Shown piece after piece: positions 24,925 to 32,875 of a DNA stretch of 64,000 nucleotides. The stretch's first letter is position 1; each line of letters starts with the position of its first letter. Source of the DNA: Rhabdothermincola sediminis (GTDB taxonomy: Bacteria > Actinomycetota > Acidimicrobiia > Acidimicrobiales > Acidimicrobilacustridaceae); the NCBI RefSeq assembly GCF_014805525.1, contig NZ_JACFSZ010000003.1, forward strand, positions 1 to 64,000, written 5' to 3'. The position numbers and the translations under genes are program-made. A model generated the notes under the pieces. It made no database searches, was not told the origin of the DNA, and worked only from the letters and a program-made list of their open reading frames with translations.

Positions 24925-24987
24925 CGAGCCTCCTCTCGGACTGATCGCACGAGGCTACTCCGTCGCCGCCGCGACGTGGCGATCCGC

Positions 24988-26124
24988 TCAGTACGCGGCC
25001 CGCAGGACCGCCAGCGCGTCGGCCTCGCTGACCGGGCGGGGGTTCAGCAACACGTTGGGGTTCGACTGTGAGAGCCGGGCCACCGCCTCGAGGTCCTCCT
25101 CGTGCACCCCGCACTCGGAGAGCCGGGTGGGCAGCCCCAATCTGGCGACGAACGACGACACGAAGGCCGCCAGATCACCGCTGGCGCCCATCGCGTCGGA
25201 CAGTGCGGTGATGGCGTCGGGCACCGCGCCCGCGTTGTACCGGATGGCATGCGGGAGGATGACGGCATTGGCCAGGCCGTGCGCGATGCCGGTCCGCCCG
25301 CCGACGAGCTGTGACAAGCCGTGGTGGATGCCCATGGTGCCGTTCTGCAGGCAACGGCCGCCGAGCGCCGCCCCTTCCAACATGGTGGACCGCGCGGCCA
25401 GCTCGCCGGGACGATCGACCACCGTCGGCAGCGCGCCGACGATGCGGCGGGCCCCGGCCAACGCGATCGCTTCCGCCTCGGGGCTGCGCGAAGGGGACCA
25501 CACGACCTCCACGCAGTGGGCGAGAGCGTTCATCCCCGTCTCCGCGCTGATCCGCGGCGGGGTGGCGACGGTGAGCTCGGGGTCGTACACGGCCGCCACG
25601 GGCGCGCACGACGGTCCCCCCGCGCCCCGCTTCTGGCGAGTGTGGGGATCGGTCATCCCGAAGAACGGGGTCAGCTCGGCCCCCGAGTAGGTCGTGGGGA
25701 CCGCTACGTGCGGCAGCATCGGGCGATCGGTCCAGGTGGTGGCGGGCATCCCGGCTTCCTGCTCAGAGAAGAAGTTCACCGCCTTGGCGGTGTCCGCGCA
25801 GGAGCCACCCCCGAACGACACCAGCCCGTCAACACCATCGCGGCGGGCCTGCAGCACCGCGGCCTGCACCACCGGCGCCGGCGCGTGCGAGGTGACTTCC
25901 GCGAAGGTGGAGGCCAGCGACGCCCCGAGCAGGCCAGTGAGGCGGCGTCCGTCGGCGGACGCCAGCCGCCCTGCGGTGGTCACCAGCATGACCCGCCGCA
26001 GGCCCAGTGCCCGCAGCAGCTCAGGGACCTCCCGCACGGTGCCCGGGCCGAACACCAGCCGCTGGGCGAGACCGGTGTGGGCCCATCCGGTTCCGGCCGG
26101 CGGTGCGCCACCCTCGCTGCTCAT
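24988..26124 (-). CDS. Iron-containing alcohol dehydrogenase / maleylacetate reductase family
   Basis: NAD(P)-dependent group III dehydrogenase, 378 residues. Nucleotide motif 'FGGGSCADTAKAV' and metal-site segments 'ALAHCVE', 'GIHHGLSQLVGG' and 'GIAHGLANAVILPHAIRYN' are present. The pattern 'LPHVAVPTTYSGAELTPFFGMT' is closest to maleylacetate reductases, which act in aromatic ring degradation, but substrate is not certain. It lies last in a minus-strand row with a PIG-L protein, a CoA-transferase and a hydrolase, 9 nt from the PIG-L gene. Confidence 0.82.
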   Translation of the reverse strand: MSSEGGAPPAGTGWAHTGLAQRLVFGPGTVREVPELLRALGLRRVMLVTTAGRLASADGRRLTGLLGASLASTFAEVTSHAPAPVVQAAVLQARRDGVDGLVSFGGGSCADTAKAVNFFSEQEAGMPATTWTDRPMLPHVAVPTTYSGAELTPFFGMTDPHTRQKRGAGGPSCAPVAAVYDPELTVATPPRISAETGMNALAHCVEVVWSPSRSPEAEAIALAGARRIVGALPTVVDRPGELAARSTMLEGAALGGRCLQNGTMGIHHGLSQLVGGRTGIAHGLANAVILPHAIRYNAGAVPDAITALSDAMGASGDLAAFVSSFVARLGLPTRLSECGVHEEDLEAVARLSQSNPNVLLNPRPVSEADALAVLRAAY

Positions 26125-26133
26125 CGGCGACCT

Positions 26134-26943
26134 TCAGCCGAGACCATCGAACAGGTCGGTGCGATAGGGCTCGCCGGCGAGCCGGAAGCGACCGAGCTCG
26201 ATGTACCACTCGGTACCGAAGGCCGAACGGAACGCCTCCTCGGGCATCTTCAAGAAGAACGTCTCCGGGCCGATCTGGCTGCGGTGAGCCTGCATCGAGG
26301 CTCTTTTGCGGGCCAGCACCGGGCGCACGTCGATGGCGTGGGTGATGATCGCCGCCGGCGAGCCGAAGTCGTCGTCGATCTCCCGCTGGTCGGGATCCTC
26401 GGCCACGGCCGCCTCGAGCTGCGACGCGGCCTCGCGCATCATCTCCAGGATGTGGTCCCGGTTCATGGTGGACTGGAACACCCGGGACACCCCGACCCGC
26501 TCGGCCGCGAGCCTCCCGACTCGGTGCACCTGGATGTGGTCGGGGTGCCCGTAGCCCCCGTGGTCGTCGTAGATGGTCAGCACGTCGGCGCGGACCTCGC
26601 GCAGCACCTGGGCCAGCCGCTCGGCGGCCTCGCCAACATCGGCCTGCCAGAAGCAGCGCGGATCGTCGTTGGTGGGGTCGCCCATCATCCCCGAGTCGTG
26701 GTAGCCGAGGAACTCGACCCGGCCCGCGCCGAGGATCCCGGCGGATTCGTGGGTCTCGCGCACCCGGCGCTGCCAGAGCTCCTCGCCGTCGGCGAGCACA
26801 CCCGGTTGGGGCTCACCCAGCTCCCCCCGGGTGGCCACCACCAGCACGACGTCGTGGCCGGCGTCCGCAGCGAGCGCCATCGTGCCTGCGGTGGCGATGC
26901 TCTCGTCGTCGGGATGCGCGTGGAAGCACACCAGGGTCGCCAT
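26134..26943 (-). CDS. PIG-L family deacetylase, mycothiol S-conjugate amidase-like
   Basis: Zinc-dependent LmbE/PIG-L hydrolase. The metal motif 'HAHPDDESIATAG' is at residues 8-20 and the third ligand is the His in 'DDHGGYGHPDHIQVHRVG'. The sequence 'TRGELGEPQPG' and overall length (269) resemble Mca/MshB, the mycothiol enzymes of actinobacteria: Mca cleaves mycothiol conjugates to export toxins as mercapturic acids. Its neighbours are catabolic, which fits detoxification. The -10 box TAGGCT lies 7 nt upstream of the ATG, so the mRNA may be leaderless. Confidence 0.8.
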   Translation of the reverse strand: MATLVCFHAHPDDESIATAGTMALAADAGHDVVLVVATRGELGEPQPGVLADGEELWQRRVRETHESAGILGAGRVEFLGYHDSGMMGDPTNDDPRCFWQADVGEAAERLAQVLREVRADVLTIYDDHGGYGHPDHIQVHRVGRLAAERVGVSRVFQSTMNRDHILEMMREAASQLEAAVAEDPDQREIDDDFGSPAAIITHAIDVRPVLARKRASMQAHRSQIGPETFFLKMPEEAFRSAFGTEWYIELGRFRLAGEPYRTDLFDGLG

Positions 26944-26950
26944 GGGTCGA

Positions 26951-26956
26951 AGCCTA
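26951..26956 (-). promoter_or_regulatory. -10 box (TAGGCT), leaderless
   Basis: On the minus strand TAGGCT lies 7 nt before the ATG of the PIG-L gene, inside the 22-nt gap after the CoA-transferase gene, suggesting an internal promoter. Confidence 0.45.
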
Positions 26957-26965
26957 GGGGTGGCC

Positions 26966-28111
26966 TCAGGCGATCGCGCCGGCCCGCCGGAGCTCGGCCA
27001 CCCGATCAGGGTCGAAGCCCCACTCGACGAGCACCTCGTCGGTGTGCTGGCCGGGGAACGCCGGGGGCCGCTGGATCTCCGCCGGCGTGCGAGAGAAGCG
27101 TGGCGCGGGAGCAGGCTGGACGACCCCGTTGCGGGTGACGAAGGTGCCTCGGTGCTCGTTGTGCGGATGGTTGGGGGCTTCGGCCATCGACAGGACGGGC
27201 GCGAAGCACGCATCGGTGCCCTCGAGCAGCTCGCACCACTCGTCACGGGTCTTGGTGCGGAAGATCTCGGCGAACCGCTCCTTCATGGCCGGCCACTGGC
27301 TGCGGTCGTGCTGGCGGGGCATCGAGGGGTCATCGGCCAGGCCGAGCTTGTCGAGCAACGTGGCGTAGAACTGTGGCTCGAGCGAGCCGATCGACACGTA
27401 CTTGCCGTCGGCGGTCTCGTACACCTCGTAGAAGTAGGCCCCGGTGTCGAGCAGGTTGGTGCCCCGCTCGTCGTTCCAGATGCCCATGGCCCGGAAGGCG
27501 TGGAACATGGTCATCAGCACCGCGGCCCCGTCGACCATCGCCGCGTCGACCACCTGGCCCTCCCCGGAGCGCTGCGCCTCCAGCAGCGCGCACACCACCC
27601 CGAACGCGAGCAGCATCCCCCCGCCGCCGAAGTCGCCGACCAGGTTGAGCGGCGGAAGCGGCCGCTGCCCGGCCCGGCCGATCGGCTCCAGGGCACCGGC
27701 CAGGGCGATGTAGTTGATGTCGTGGCCGGCCATCTGGGAGTACGGGCCGTCCTGACCCCAACCGGTCATGCGGCCGAACACCAGCTTCGGATTGCGGGCC
27801 AGGCACACCTCAGGGCCGAAGCCGAGCCGCTCGCAGACCCCGGGGCGGAAGCCTTCGATCAGGGCATCGGCCGACTCGACCAGGGTGAGCAGCGTCTCGA
27901 CGCCGTCGGGGTGCTTGAGGTCGAGTGCCACCGATCGCCGCCCCCGGTTGAGCACGTCGGCTGGGGGGTTGGCCGGGTCCCCGCCCACGACGCTCTGCGC
28001 CCGGTCGATGCGCAGCACGTCGGCCCCCATGTCGGCGAGCATCATGGCGCAGAAGGGCCCCGGGCCGATCCCCGCCAACTCGAGCACCTTCACCCCGGCG
28101 AGCGGTCCCAC
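26966..28111 (-). CDS. Family III CoA-transferase / alpha-methylacyl-CoA racemase-like
   Basis: CaiB/BaiF family, 381 residues. The N-terminus '[34 protein letters not shown]' and the active-site region '[13 protein letters not shown]' plus '[15 protein letters not shown]' match alpha-methylacyl-CoA racemase (MCR/AMACR), whose His and Asp catalyse the 2-epimerisation needed to degrade branched lipids and sterol side chains. A GTG start with GGAGG upstream gives the family N-terminus. It may belong to the hydrolase unit upstream. Confidence 0.85.
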   Translation of the reverse strand: MGPLAGVKVLELAGIGPGPFCAMMLADMGADVLRIDRAQSVVGGDPANPPADVLNRGRRSVALDLKHPDGVETLLTLVESADALIEGFRPGVCERLGFGPEVCLARNPKLVFGRMTGWGQDGPYSQMAGHDINYIALAGALEPIGRAGQRPLPPLNLVGDFGGGGMLLAFGVVCALLEAQRSGEGQVVDAAMVDGAAVLMTMFHAFRAMGIWNDERGTNLLDTGAYFYEVYETADGKYVSIGSLEPQFYATLLDKLGLADDPSMPRQHDRSQWPAMKERFAEIFRTKTRDEWCELLEGTDACFAPVLSMAEAPNHPHNEHRGTFVTRNGVVQPAPAPRFSRTPAEIQRPPAFPGQHTDEVLVEWGFDPDRVAELRRAGAIA

Positions 28112-28158
28112 GCGTCTTCCTCCGTTCGTGTCTCGGTGGTCTCGTCCTGGTGCGCCGG

Positions 28159-29043
28159 TCACGCCCCGGTCGCCCGCGAGGCCAGCGCGCACACGGCCTC
28201 CACGATGCGGGGCCAGTAGTGGGTGGGCAGGTCATGTCCCATGCCCTCGAGGACGAGCAGCTCCGCGCCCTCGAGGCATTCGGCCGTGCGCTCGCCACCG
28301 CTCACGTCGACCAGCGGGTCGGCGTCCCCGTGGATCACCAGAGCGGGCACCCGTAGCTGCCGCAGCGCCTCCGATCGGCTGCCCGACGCCAGGATGGCCA
28401 TCAGCTGGTGGGTGACCCCCTGCGGGTAGTAGCAGCGGTCGTACCACAGGGCCGCCTTGCGGCGAGCCCGAGCCTCGTCGAAGTACTCCGGGCTGCCGAT
28501 GGCCCGGCTGTTGCGCACCGAGTGCTCGATGTAGGCCTCGCGCTCGGTGGGCGCGGGCTCCAGCAGCACGTGGAGCACGTCAGGATGGGGCATGCCCACG
28601 TCGGGATCACCGGTGGTGGACATGATCGAGGTGAGCGAGAGCACCCGCTCCGGATGGGAGATGGCCATCGACTGCACGATCATCCCCCCCATCGACGCGC
28701 CGAGCAGGTGAGCGCGGGTGATGCCGAGGGCGTCGAGGAGCCCCCACGCGTCCGCGGCCATGTCGTCGAGCAGGTAGGGCGCATCCACCGGGCCGCCGGC
28801 GGCCGCGGCGCTCACGGCGGCCAGCAGGTCCACGTCGGGTGCGTCGATCTTGGTCGACAGCCCCACGTCGCGGTTGTCGAACCGGATGACGAAGAAGCCC
28901 CGGTCGGCGAACGCCTCGCAGAAGTCCTCGTCCCAGGAGATCATCTGCGCACCGAGGCCCATGACCAGCAGCAGCGGTGGATCACCGGAGGTCCCGAAGG
29001 TCTCGTACTCGAGCTCGATCCCGTTGCTGGCCGCTCGTGGCAT
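28159..29043 (-). CDS. Alpha/beta hydrolase
   Basis: 294 residues with the alpha/beta hydrolase core: oxyanion region '[16 protein letters not shown]', nucleophile elbow '[12 protein letters not shown]' (Ser in GxSxG), acid '[10 protein letters not shown]' and His in 'LEGMGHDLP'. '[15 protein letters not shown]' is typical for esterase/lipase-like or TAP-type members. ATG at 29043 with GAGG upstream; an 18-bp palindrome lies 20-37 nt before the start. Probable ester or lactone hydrolysis in a catabolic group. Confidence 0.85.
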   Translation of the reverse strand: MPRAASNGIELEYETFGTSGDPPLLLVMGLGAQMISWDEDFCEAFADRGFFVIRFDNRDVGLSTKIDAPDVDLLAAVSAAAAGGPVDAPYLLDDMAADAWGLLDALGITRAHLLGASMGGMIVQSMAISHPERVLSLTSIMSTTGDPDVGMPHPDVLHVLLEPAPTEREAYIEHSVRNSRAIGSPEYFDEARARRKAALWYDRCYYPQGVTHQLMAILASGSRSEALRQLRVPALVIHGDADPLVDVSGGERTAECLEGAELLVLEGMGHDLPTHYWPRIVEAVCALASRATGA

Positions 29044-29062
29044 CCGCAGATCCTCGCCGTTG

Positions 29063-29080
29063 CTTGACCGTGCGGTCAAG
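29063..29080. promoter_or_regulatory. 18-bp palindromic operator, TetR-type
   Basis: CTTGACCG-TG-CGGTCAAG is an 8-bp perfect inverted repeat with a 2-bp centre. It lies 20 nt before the hydrolase start and 55 nt before galT. This form (TTGACC..GGTCAA) is typical of TetR-family operators in actinobacteria. No regulator gene is adjacent. Confidence 0.55.
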
Positions 29081-29120
29081 AGCCGGAGCCAGCCTGCGAG
29101 GCCGCCGGCGGCGGGACGGC

Positions 29121-29126
29121 TAGCGT
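29121..29126 (+). promoter_or_regulatory. -10 box (TAGCGT), leaderless galT
   Basis: TAGCGT ends 8 nt before the galT GTG; no Shine-Dalgarno sequence is seen between. Confidence 0.45.
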
Positions 29127-29134
29127 CCCGAGCC

Positions 29135-30052
29135 GTGACCGACGGGGCGGAGGCGACGGGTATCGGGGCCGGAGCAGGCACGGAGCGGCACGCGCCCGCC
29201 GACCCGCGCTACCGGGTCGACCCCCTCACCGGCGACGAGGTGTACGTGGTCGCCAGCCGCCAGGGACGGCCCAACCTGCCGGCCGTGGGCTGCCCGTTCT
29301 GCCCCGGTGGTCTCGAGGCCCCCGACCCCTACGAGGTCCGCTGGTTCCCCAACCGGTGGCCGGCTTTCCCCGACGAGCGGTGCGAGATCGTGCTCTACAC
29401 CCCCCGCCACGACGCGGCCTTCTGGGAGCTGAGCGTGCCCGAAGCCCGCCGGGTGGTGGATCTGTGGGCCGAACGCACTGCCGCGCTCGGCGCCCGCGAC
29501 GGCGTCGACTACGTGTTGGTGTTCGAGAACCGCGGCCCAGAGGTGGGGGCCACGATCGCCCACCCCCACGGGCAGATCTACGCCTTCGACCGGGTGCCGC
29601 CGCGGGCCCGCACCGAGCTGGCCCGGCCGTCGGGTGCTGCGCTGGGGGACGAGGCGATCGGCGACCGGCTGGTGGCCTCGGGCGGCGGCTGGCGGGCGTG
29701 GGTGCCGTGGGCGGCCAACTGGCCCTACGAGCTGTTGCTCGCCACCCACACCCGGGTACCCGACCTGCCCTCGCTCGACGACCTGGGTCGCGACGGGCTC
29801 GCGGCCATCCTGCTCGACGTGCTGGCCCGGCTCGACCGGCTCTTCGACGAGCCCATGCCCTACATGATGTGGTTCCACCAGCGGCCCACCGACGGCGGCG
29901 AGTGGCCCGAGGCGTGGCTCCATCTCCACGTGGCCCCGCTGCACCGTGCCCCGGGGATCCAGCGCTTCGTGGCCGCCGGCGAGCTCGGGAGCCAGATCTA
30001 CTTCAACCCCGTCGACCCCGCCGAGGCCGCGGCTCGCCTCCGCGAGGCATGA
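29135..30052 (+). CDS. galT: Galactose-1-phosphate uridylyltransferase
   Basis: Leloir pathway: transfers UMP between UDP-glucose and galactose-1-phosphate. The active-site motif 'TIAHPHGQIYAFD' contains the His-Pro-His uridylylated histidine; 'CPFCPGG' is a zinc-binding CxxC and 'WLHLHVAPLHRAPGIQRFVAAGE' the C-terminal motif. 305 residues, a shorter actinobacterial form. The GTG at 29135 follows a -10 box by 8 nt and is preferred to in-frame codons upstream, which fall in the divergent promoter region. Coupled to galK by ATGA overlap. Confidence 0.92.
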   Translation: MTDGAEATGIGAGAGTERHAPADPRYRVDPLTGDEVYVVASRQGRPNLPAVGCPFCPGGLEAPDPYEVRWFPNRWPAFPDERCEIVLYTPRHDAAFWELSVPEARRVVDLWAERTAALGARDGVDYVLVFENRGPEVGATIAHPHGQIYAFDRVPPRARTELARPSGAALGDEAIGDRLVASGGGWRAWVPWAANWPYELLLATHTRVPDLPSLDDLGRDGLAAILLDVLARLDRLFDEPMPYMMWFHQRPTDGGEWPEAWLHLHVAPLHRAPGIQRFVAAGELGSQIYFNPVDPAEAAARLREA

Positions 30053-31065
30053 GCGGGCCGCGGGTGCGCGCCCGGGCCCCGGGGCGGGTCAACCTGATCG
30101 GCGACCACACCGACTACGCCGGTGGCCTCGCGGTCCCCATGGCCATCGATCTGGAGACCGTCGTGACCGGCACGCGGGGTGGCGGCCGGGTGCGGCTGCG
30201 GTCGGCGAGCGAGCCGTTGCCCGCCGACCTGCCACTGGAGGTCGCCGATCCCTCGACGGTCGATCCACCCTGGGCCCGCTACCCCGCCGGCGTGGTGGCC
30301 GAGCTGCGACCCCCGCTGGGCTTCACCGGGGAGGTGCACTCGACCGTCCCGGTCGGCAGCGGGCTCTCATCCAGCGCCGCGCTCGAGGTGTCGCTCGCGC
30401 TGGCGCTGGGTTACGAGGGCGACCCGATCGCGCTGGCCCGCCTGTGCCAGCGGGCCGAGCAGCGCGCGTGCGGCGTGCCGAGCGGCATCATGGACCAGCT
30501 CACGTCGATCCTCGGCCGGGCCGGCAACGCCCTGCTCATCGACTTCGCCACCCTCACCGTGACCGAGATCGACCTTCCTCCGGGCATCGAGATCGTGGTC
30601 GTCCACTCGGGCCAACCCCGCGCCCTGGCGGGCTCGGCCTACGCCGATCGCCGGCGCGACGTCGAGCGTGCCATCGCCGAGCTGGGCCCGCTGCGCGACC
30701 GGCCTGCCAGTGACGCGGAGGCCCTCACCGACCCGGTGCTGCGACGCCGGGCCCGCCACGTCATCGGCGAGAACGCGAGGGTCCTCGCCTTCGCCGGCGC
30801 GCTCCGCCGGGGCGAGCTGCGCGAAGCCGGCGCGCTGATGGTCGAGAGCCACCGCAGCCTGCGCGACGACTTCGAGGTCTCCACGCCAGTGCTCGACGAG
30901 CTGGTGGCGCGGCTGGTGGCTGCGCCCGGGGTGCTCGGCGCCCGACTGACCGGTGCCGGCTTCGGTGGTTGCGTGGTGGCGCTCGGCGAGCCCGGGGCGC
31001 TGGCCGATGAAGGCTGGCACGTGCACGCCAGCGACGGCGCCACCGTCACCGTCGAGGGTGGCTGA
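30049..31065 (+). CDS. galK: Galactokinase
   Basis: Phosphorylates galactose at C1. GHMP-kinase features in order: galactokinase signature 'GRVNLIGDHTDYAGG' near the N-terminus, ATP-binding 'VPVGSGLSSSAALEVSLAL', substrate segment 'GVPSGIMDQLTSILG' with catalytic Asp, and 'LTGAGFGGCVVAL' near the end. 338 residues, somewhat short but complete. ATG overlaps the galT stop. The 3' end overlaps the converging metal-receptor gene by 20 nt. No galE is present here. Confidence 0.93.
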   Translation: MSGPRVRARAPGRVNLIGDHTDYAGGLAVPMAIDLETVVTGTRGGGRVRLRSASEPLPADLPLEVADPSTVDPPWARYPAGVVAELRPPLGFTGEVHSTVPVGSGLSSSAALEVSLALALGYEGDPIALARLCQRAEQRACGVPSGIMDQLTSILGRAGNALLIDFATLTVTEIDLPPGIEIVVVHSGQPRALAGSAYADRRRDVERAIAELGPLRDRPASDAEALTDPVLRRRARHVIGENARVLAFAGALRRGELREAGALMVESHRSLRDDFEVSTPVLDELVARLVAAPGVLGARLTGAGFGGCVVALGEPGALADEGWHVHASDGATVTVEGG

Positions 31066-31759
31066 GCACCCCCTGGTCACGGAGCAGCCGACCCAGCCGG
31101 TCGAGCGCCCCCGGGGTACGGAACCCCCACCAGAACAGGTCCCGGCCGTCGACGAACACCACCGGCGCCATCGCCTCCAGCTCGGCGCGGTGACGCGCAC
31201 CAAAGGGGTAGGGCTCTGACGGCGCGAGCACGACGTCGGGACGCCGGGCCGCGACCTCCTCGAGGCTCACCTGCGGATAGCGGGAGCGGTCGTCGAACAC
31301 GTGACCCACCCCGAGATGGCGCAGCACGGACGCGCCGTAGCAGTCGCCACCGATCGTCATCCACGGCCGGCGCCAGATCGGCACGAACGCGCGACGCTCG
31401 ACCACGGCCGGCTCACCGGCCTCGGACAGATCATCGATGCGCAGGTCCTTGGCGTCCATCCCCACCGCGTCGGCCAGCTCGCGCATCGCCGCTCCCACGT
31501 CACGCACCGAGCCCACGCGCACCACGTGCACCGGCACCCCCGCCGCTGCCAGCGCGACCGAGTCCTGGCGACGGTTCTCCTCGTCGTTCATCACCACCAG
31601 GTCCGGTGCCAGCCCGACGATCGCCGCGACGTCCGGGTCCTTCGTGCCGCCGACGTGCGGCAGCCCGGGCTGCTCGCAGAAGCGGGTCACCGCCACCGGC
31701 ACGACACCCCAGGCCAGTAGGGTCTCGGTCACCGACGGGACGAGCGAGACCACCCGCAC
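31046..31759 (-). CDS. Cobalamin/iron-type helical-backbone metal receptor
   Basis: A 237-residue protein of the TroA/BtuF superfamily: 'RVVSLVPSVTETLLAWGV' at the start, 'DPDVAAIVGLAPDLVVMNDEEN', and 'RPWMTIGGDCYGASVLRHLG'. Unlike BtuF there is no signal peptide or lipobox, and no transporter genes are adjacent, so it may be a cytoplasmic receptor-like protein as in other actinobacteria. GTG start. The 3' end overlaps galK by 20 nt on the opposite strand. Confidence 0.75.
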   Translation of the reverse strand: MRVVSLVPSVTETLLAWGVVPVAVTRFCEQPGLPHVGGTKDPDVAAIVGLAPDLVVMNDEENRRQDSVALAAAGVPVHVVRVGSVRDVGAAMRELADAVGMDAKDLRIDDLSEAGEPAVVERRAFVPIWRRPWMTIGGDCYGASVLRHLGVGHVFDDRSRYPQVSLEEVAARRPDVVLAPSEPYPFGARHRAELEAMAPVVFVDGRDLFWWGFRTPGALDRLGRLLRDQGVLSHPRR

Positions 31760-31767
31760 GCCGGCAC

Positions 31768-32406
31768 CTACATGCGGCCCAGCAGCTCGGCCTTCTTGGC
31801 CTCGAACTCCTCCGCAGTCAGGTGGCCCTGGTCGCGCAGCTGCGCGAGCTGGGCGATCTGCTCCGGGATGGACGGAGCCGCAGGCGCCGGGTCGTGCGCG
31901 TTGATGCCCTGCGCCACCCGGTCGAACTTGCGGTTCTCGTTGTTCTCCATCTGGATGTAGATCTCGTTCTGCACCCGATTGGGCTTGCGGATGTTCTCGA
32001 ACTCCGAGACCCCTTCGACGCTGGCCGAATCGACCTTGAGGTCACCGAGCCCGAGGGCCCGCTCCCAGAGCTTCTGCGAGAAGTGGATGGCGTTGATCGA
32101 CTCCAGCGGGATCTCCACCCCTCGCTTGGCCAGGACGCCCGAGCGGTAGATGACCCGGTCGCTGGTCAGCACGAAGTGGGTGGTGACGAGCTGCAGGTAC
32201 CGCACCCCGAACCAGACCAGGTTGACCAGCAGGACCACGGCGATCAGGTAGTTGATCGGGCCCTCCCACCCGTCGATGACGGCCCACAGGCCCACGGTCA
32301 ACACCACGGCGAGGGCGGCGATCGACGGGGTGATGGTCCACCAGTGCGGGTGGAGATCGAGGACCAGCTCCTCGTTGGTGTGGAGGTTCTCCTCGGGATA
32401 GGGCAC
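31768..32406 (-). CDS. Membrane protein with bacterial PH (YdbS/bPH2) domain and SHOCT tail
   Basis: 212 residues. Two adjacent membrane helices (about 23-43 'ITPSIAALAVVLTVGLWAVI' and 50-68 'INYLIAVVLLVNLVWFGVRY') are followed by a bPH2 domain ('FVLTSDRVIYRSGVLAKRGVEIPLESINAI', 'LGDLKVDSAS'). The C-terminal 30 residues are a SHOCT domain ('IAQLAQLRDQGHLTAEEFEA'), usually an oligomerisation or protein-contact module. A -10 box (TACGCT) lies 6 nt before the GTG. Function unknown. Confidence 0.82.
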   Translation of the reverse strand: MPYPEENLHTNEELVLDLHPHWWTITPSIAALAVVLTVGLWAVIDGWEGPINYLIAVVLLVNLVWFGVRYLQLVTTHFVLTSDRVIYRSGVLAKRGVEIPLESINAIHFSQKLWERALGLGDLKVDSASVEGVSEFENIRKPNRVQNEIYIQMENNENRKFDRVAQGINAHDPAPAAPSIPEQIAQLAQLRDQGHLTAEEFEAKKAELLGRM

Positions 32407-32412
32407 GCGTCG

Positions 32413-32418
32413 AGCGTA
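32413..32418 (-). promoter_or_regulatory. -10 box (TACGCT), leaderless
   Basis: On the minus strand TACGCT lies 6 nt before the GTG of the PH-domain gene, in the 16-nt gap after the zincin gene. Confidence 0.45.
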
Positions 32419-32422
32419 CCGC

Positions 32423-32770
32423 TCACGCCCACCCGAGTTCGGCGAGACGGTCGTCGTCGATCCCGAAGTGGTGGGCCACCTCATGCACCACGGTGATCCG
32501 CACCTGCTCCACGACCTCGGCTTCCGAGGCGCAGCGCCGCAGGATGGGCTGGCGGAAGATGGTGATCCGGTCAGGCATCGCCCCGCCCACGCCGTACTCG
32601 GCCCGCTCGGTCAGCGGGATGCCCTGGTAGAGCCCGAGCAGGTGTGGATCGACCGCCCGGTCCTCGACCACCACCACCACGTTGTCCATGTGCTCCGCCA
32701 GCGCGGCGGGGATGGTGTCCAGTGCATCGGCCACCAGTTCCTCGAAGCGGGCTTCAGGGATGTCGATCAC
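32423..32770 (-). CDS. Minimal zincin-like metallopeptidase (DUF1025 family)
   Basis: 115 residues, consisting only of a short metallopeptidase fold. The zinc motif 'VVHEVAHHFGIDDDRLAELG' is the HExxH plus downstream Asp characteristic of the Zincin_1/DUF1025 group. 'LLGLYQGIPLTERAEYGVGGAMPDRITIFRQPILR' is the conserved middle. Metal-dependent peptidase activity is inferred from the motif; substrate unknown. GTG start with GAGGG 8-12 nt upstream. Divergent from uvrD2. Confidence 0.85.
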   Translation of the reverse strand: MIDIPEARFEELVADALDTIPAALAEHMDNVVVVVEDRAVDPHLLGLYQGIPLTERAEYGVGGAMPDRITIFRQPILRRCASEAEVVEQVRITVVHEVAHHFGIDDDRLAELGWA

Positions 32771-32861
32771 AGTCGTGCCCTCACCGCCGCCGCAGGGTAG
32801 CGATCCATCCCGTGATGCGCTGCCCCGTCGGGCCGTCCATCACGCTGTCAGGGGTCGTCGG

Positions 32862-32867
32862 TAAGGT
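32862..32867 (+). promoter_or_regulatory. -10 box (TAAGGT), leaderless uvrD2
   Basis: TAAGGT ends 8 nt before the uvrD2 GTG; no ribosome binding site is visible. Confidence 0.45.
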
Positions 32868-32875
32868 CGGCGCCG

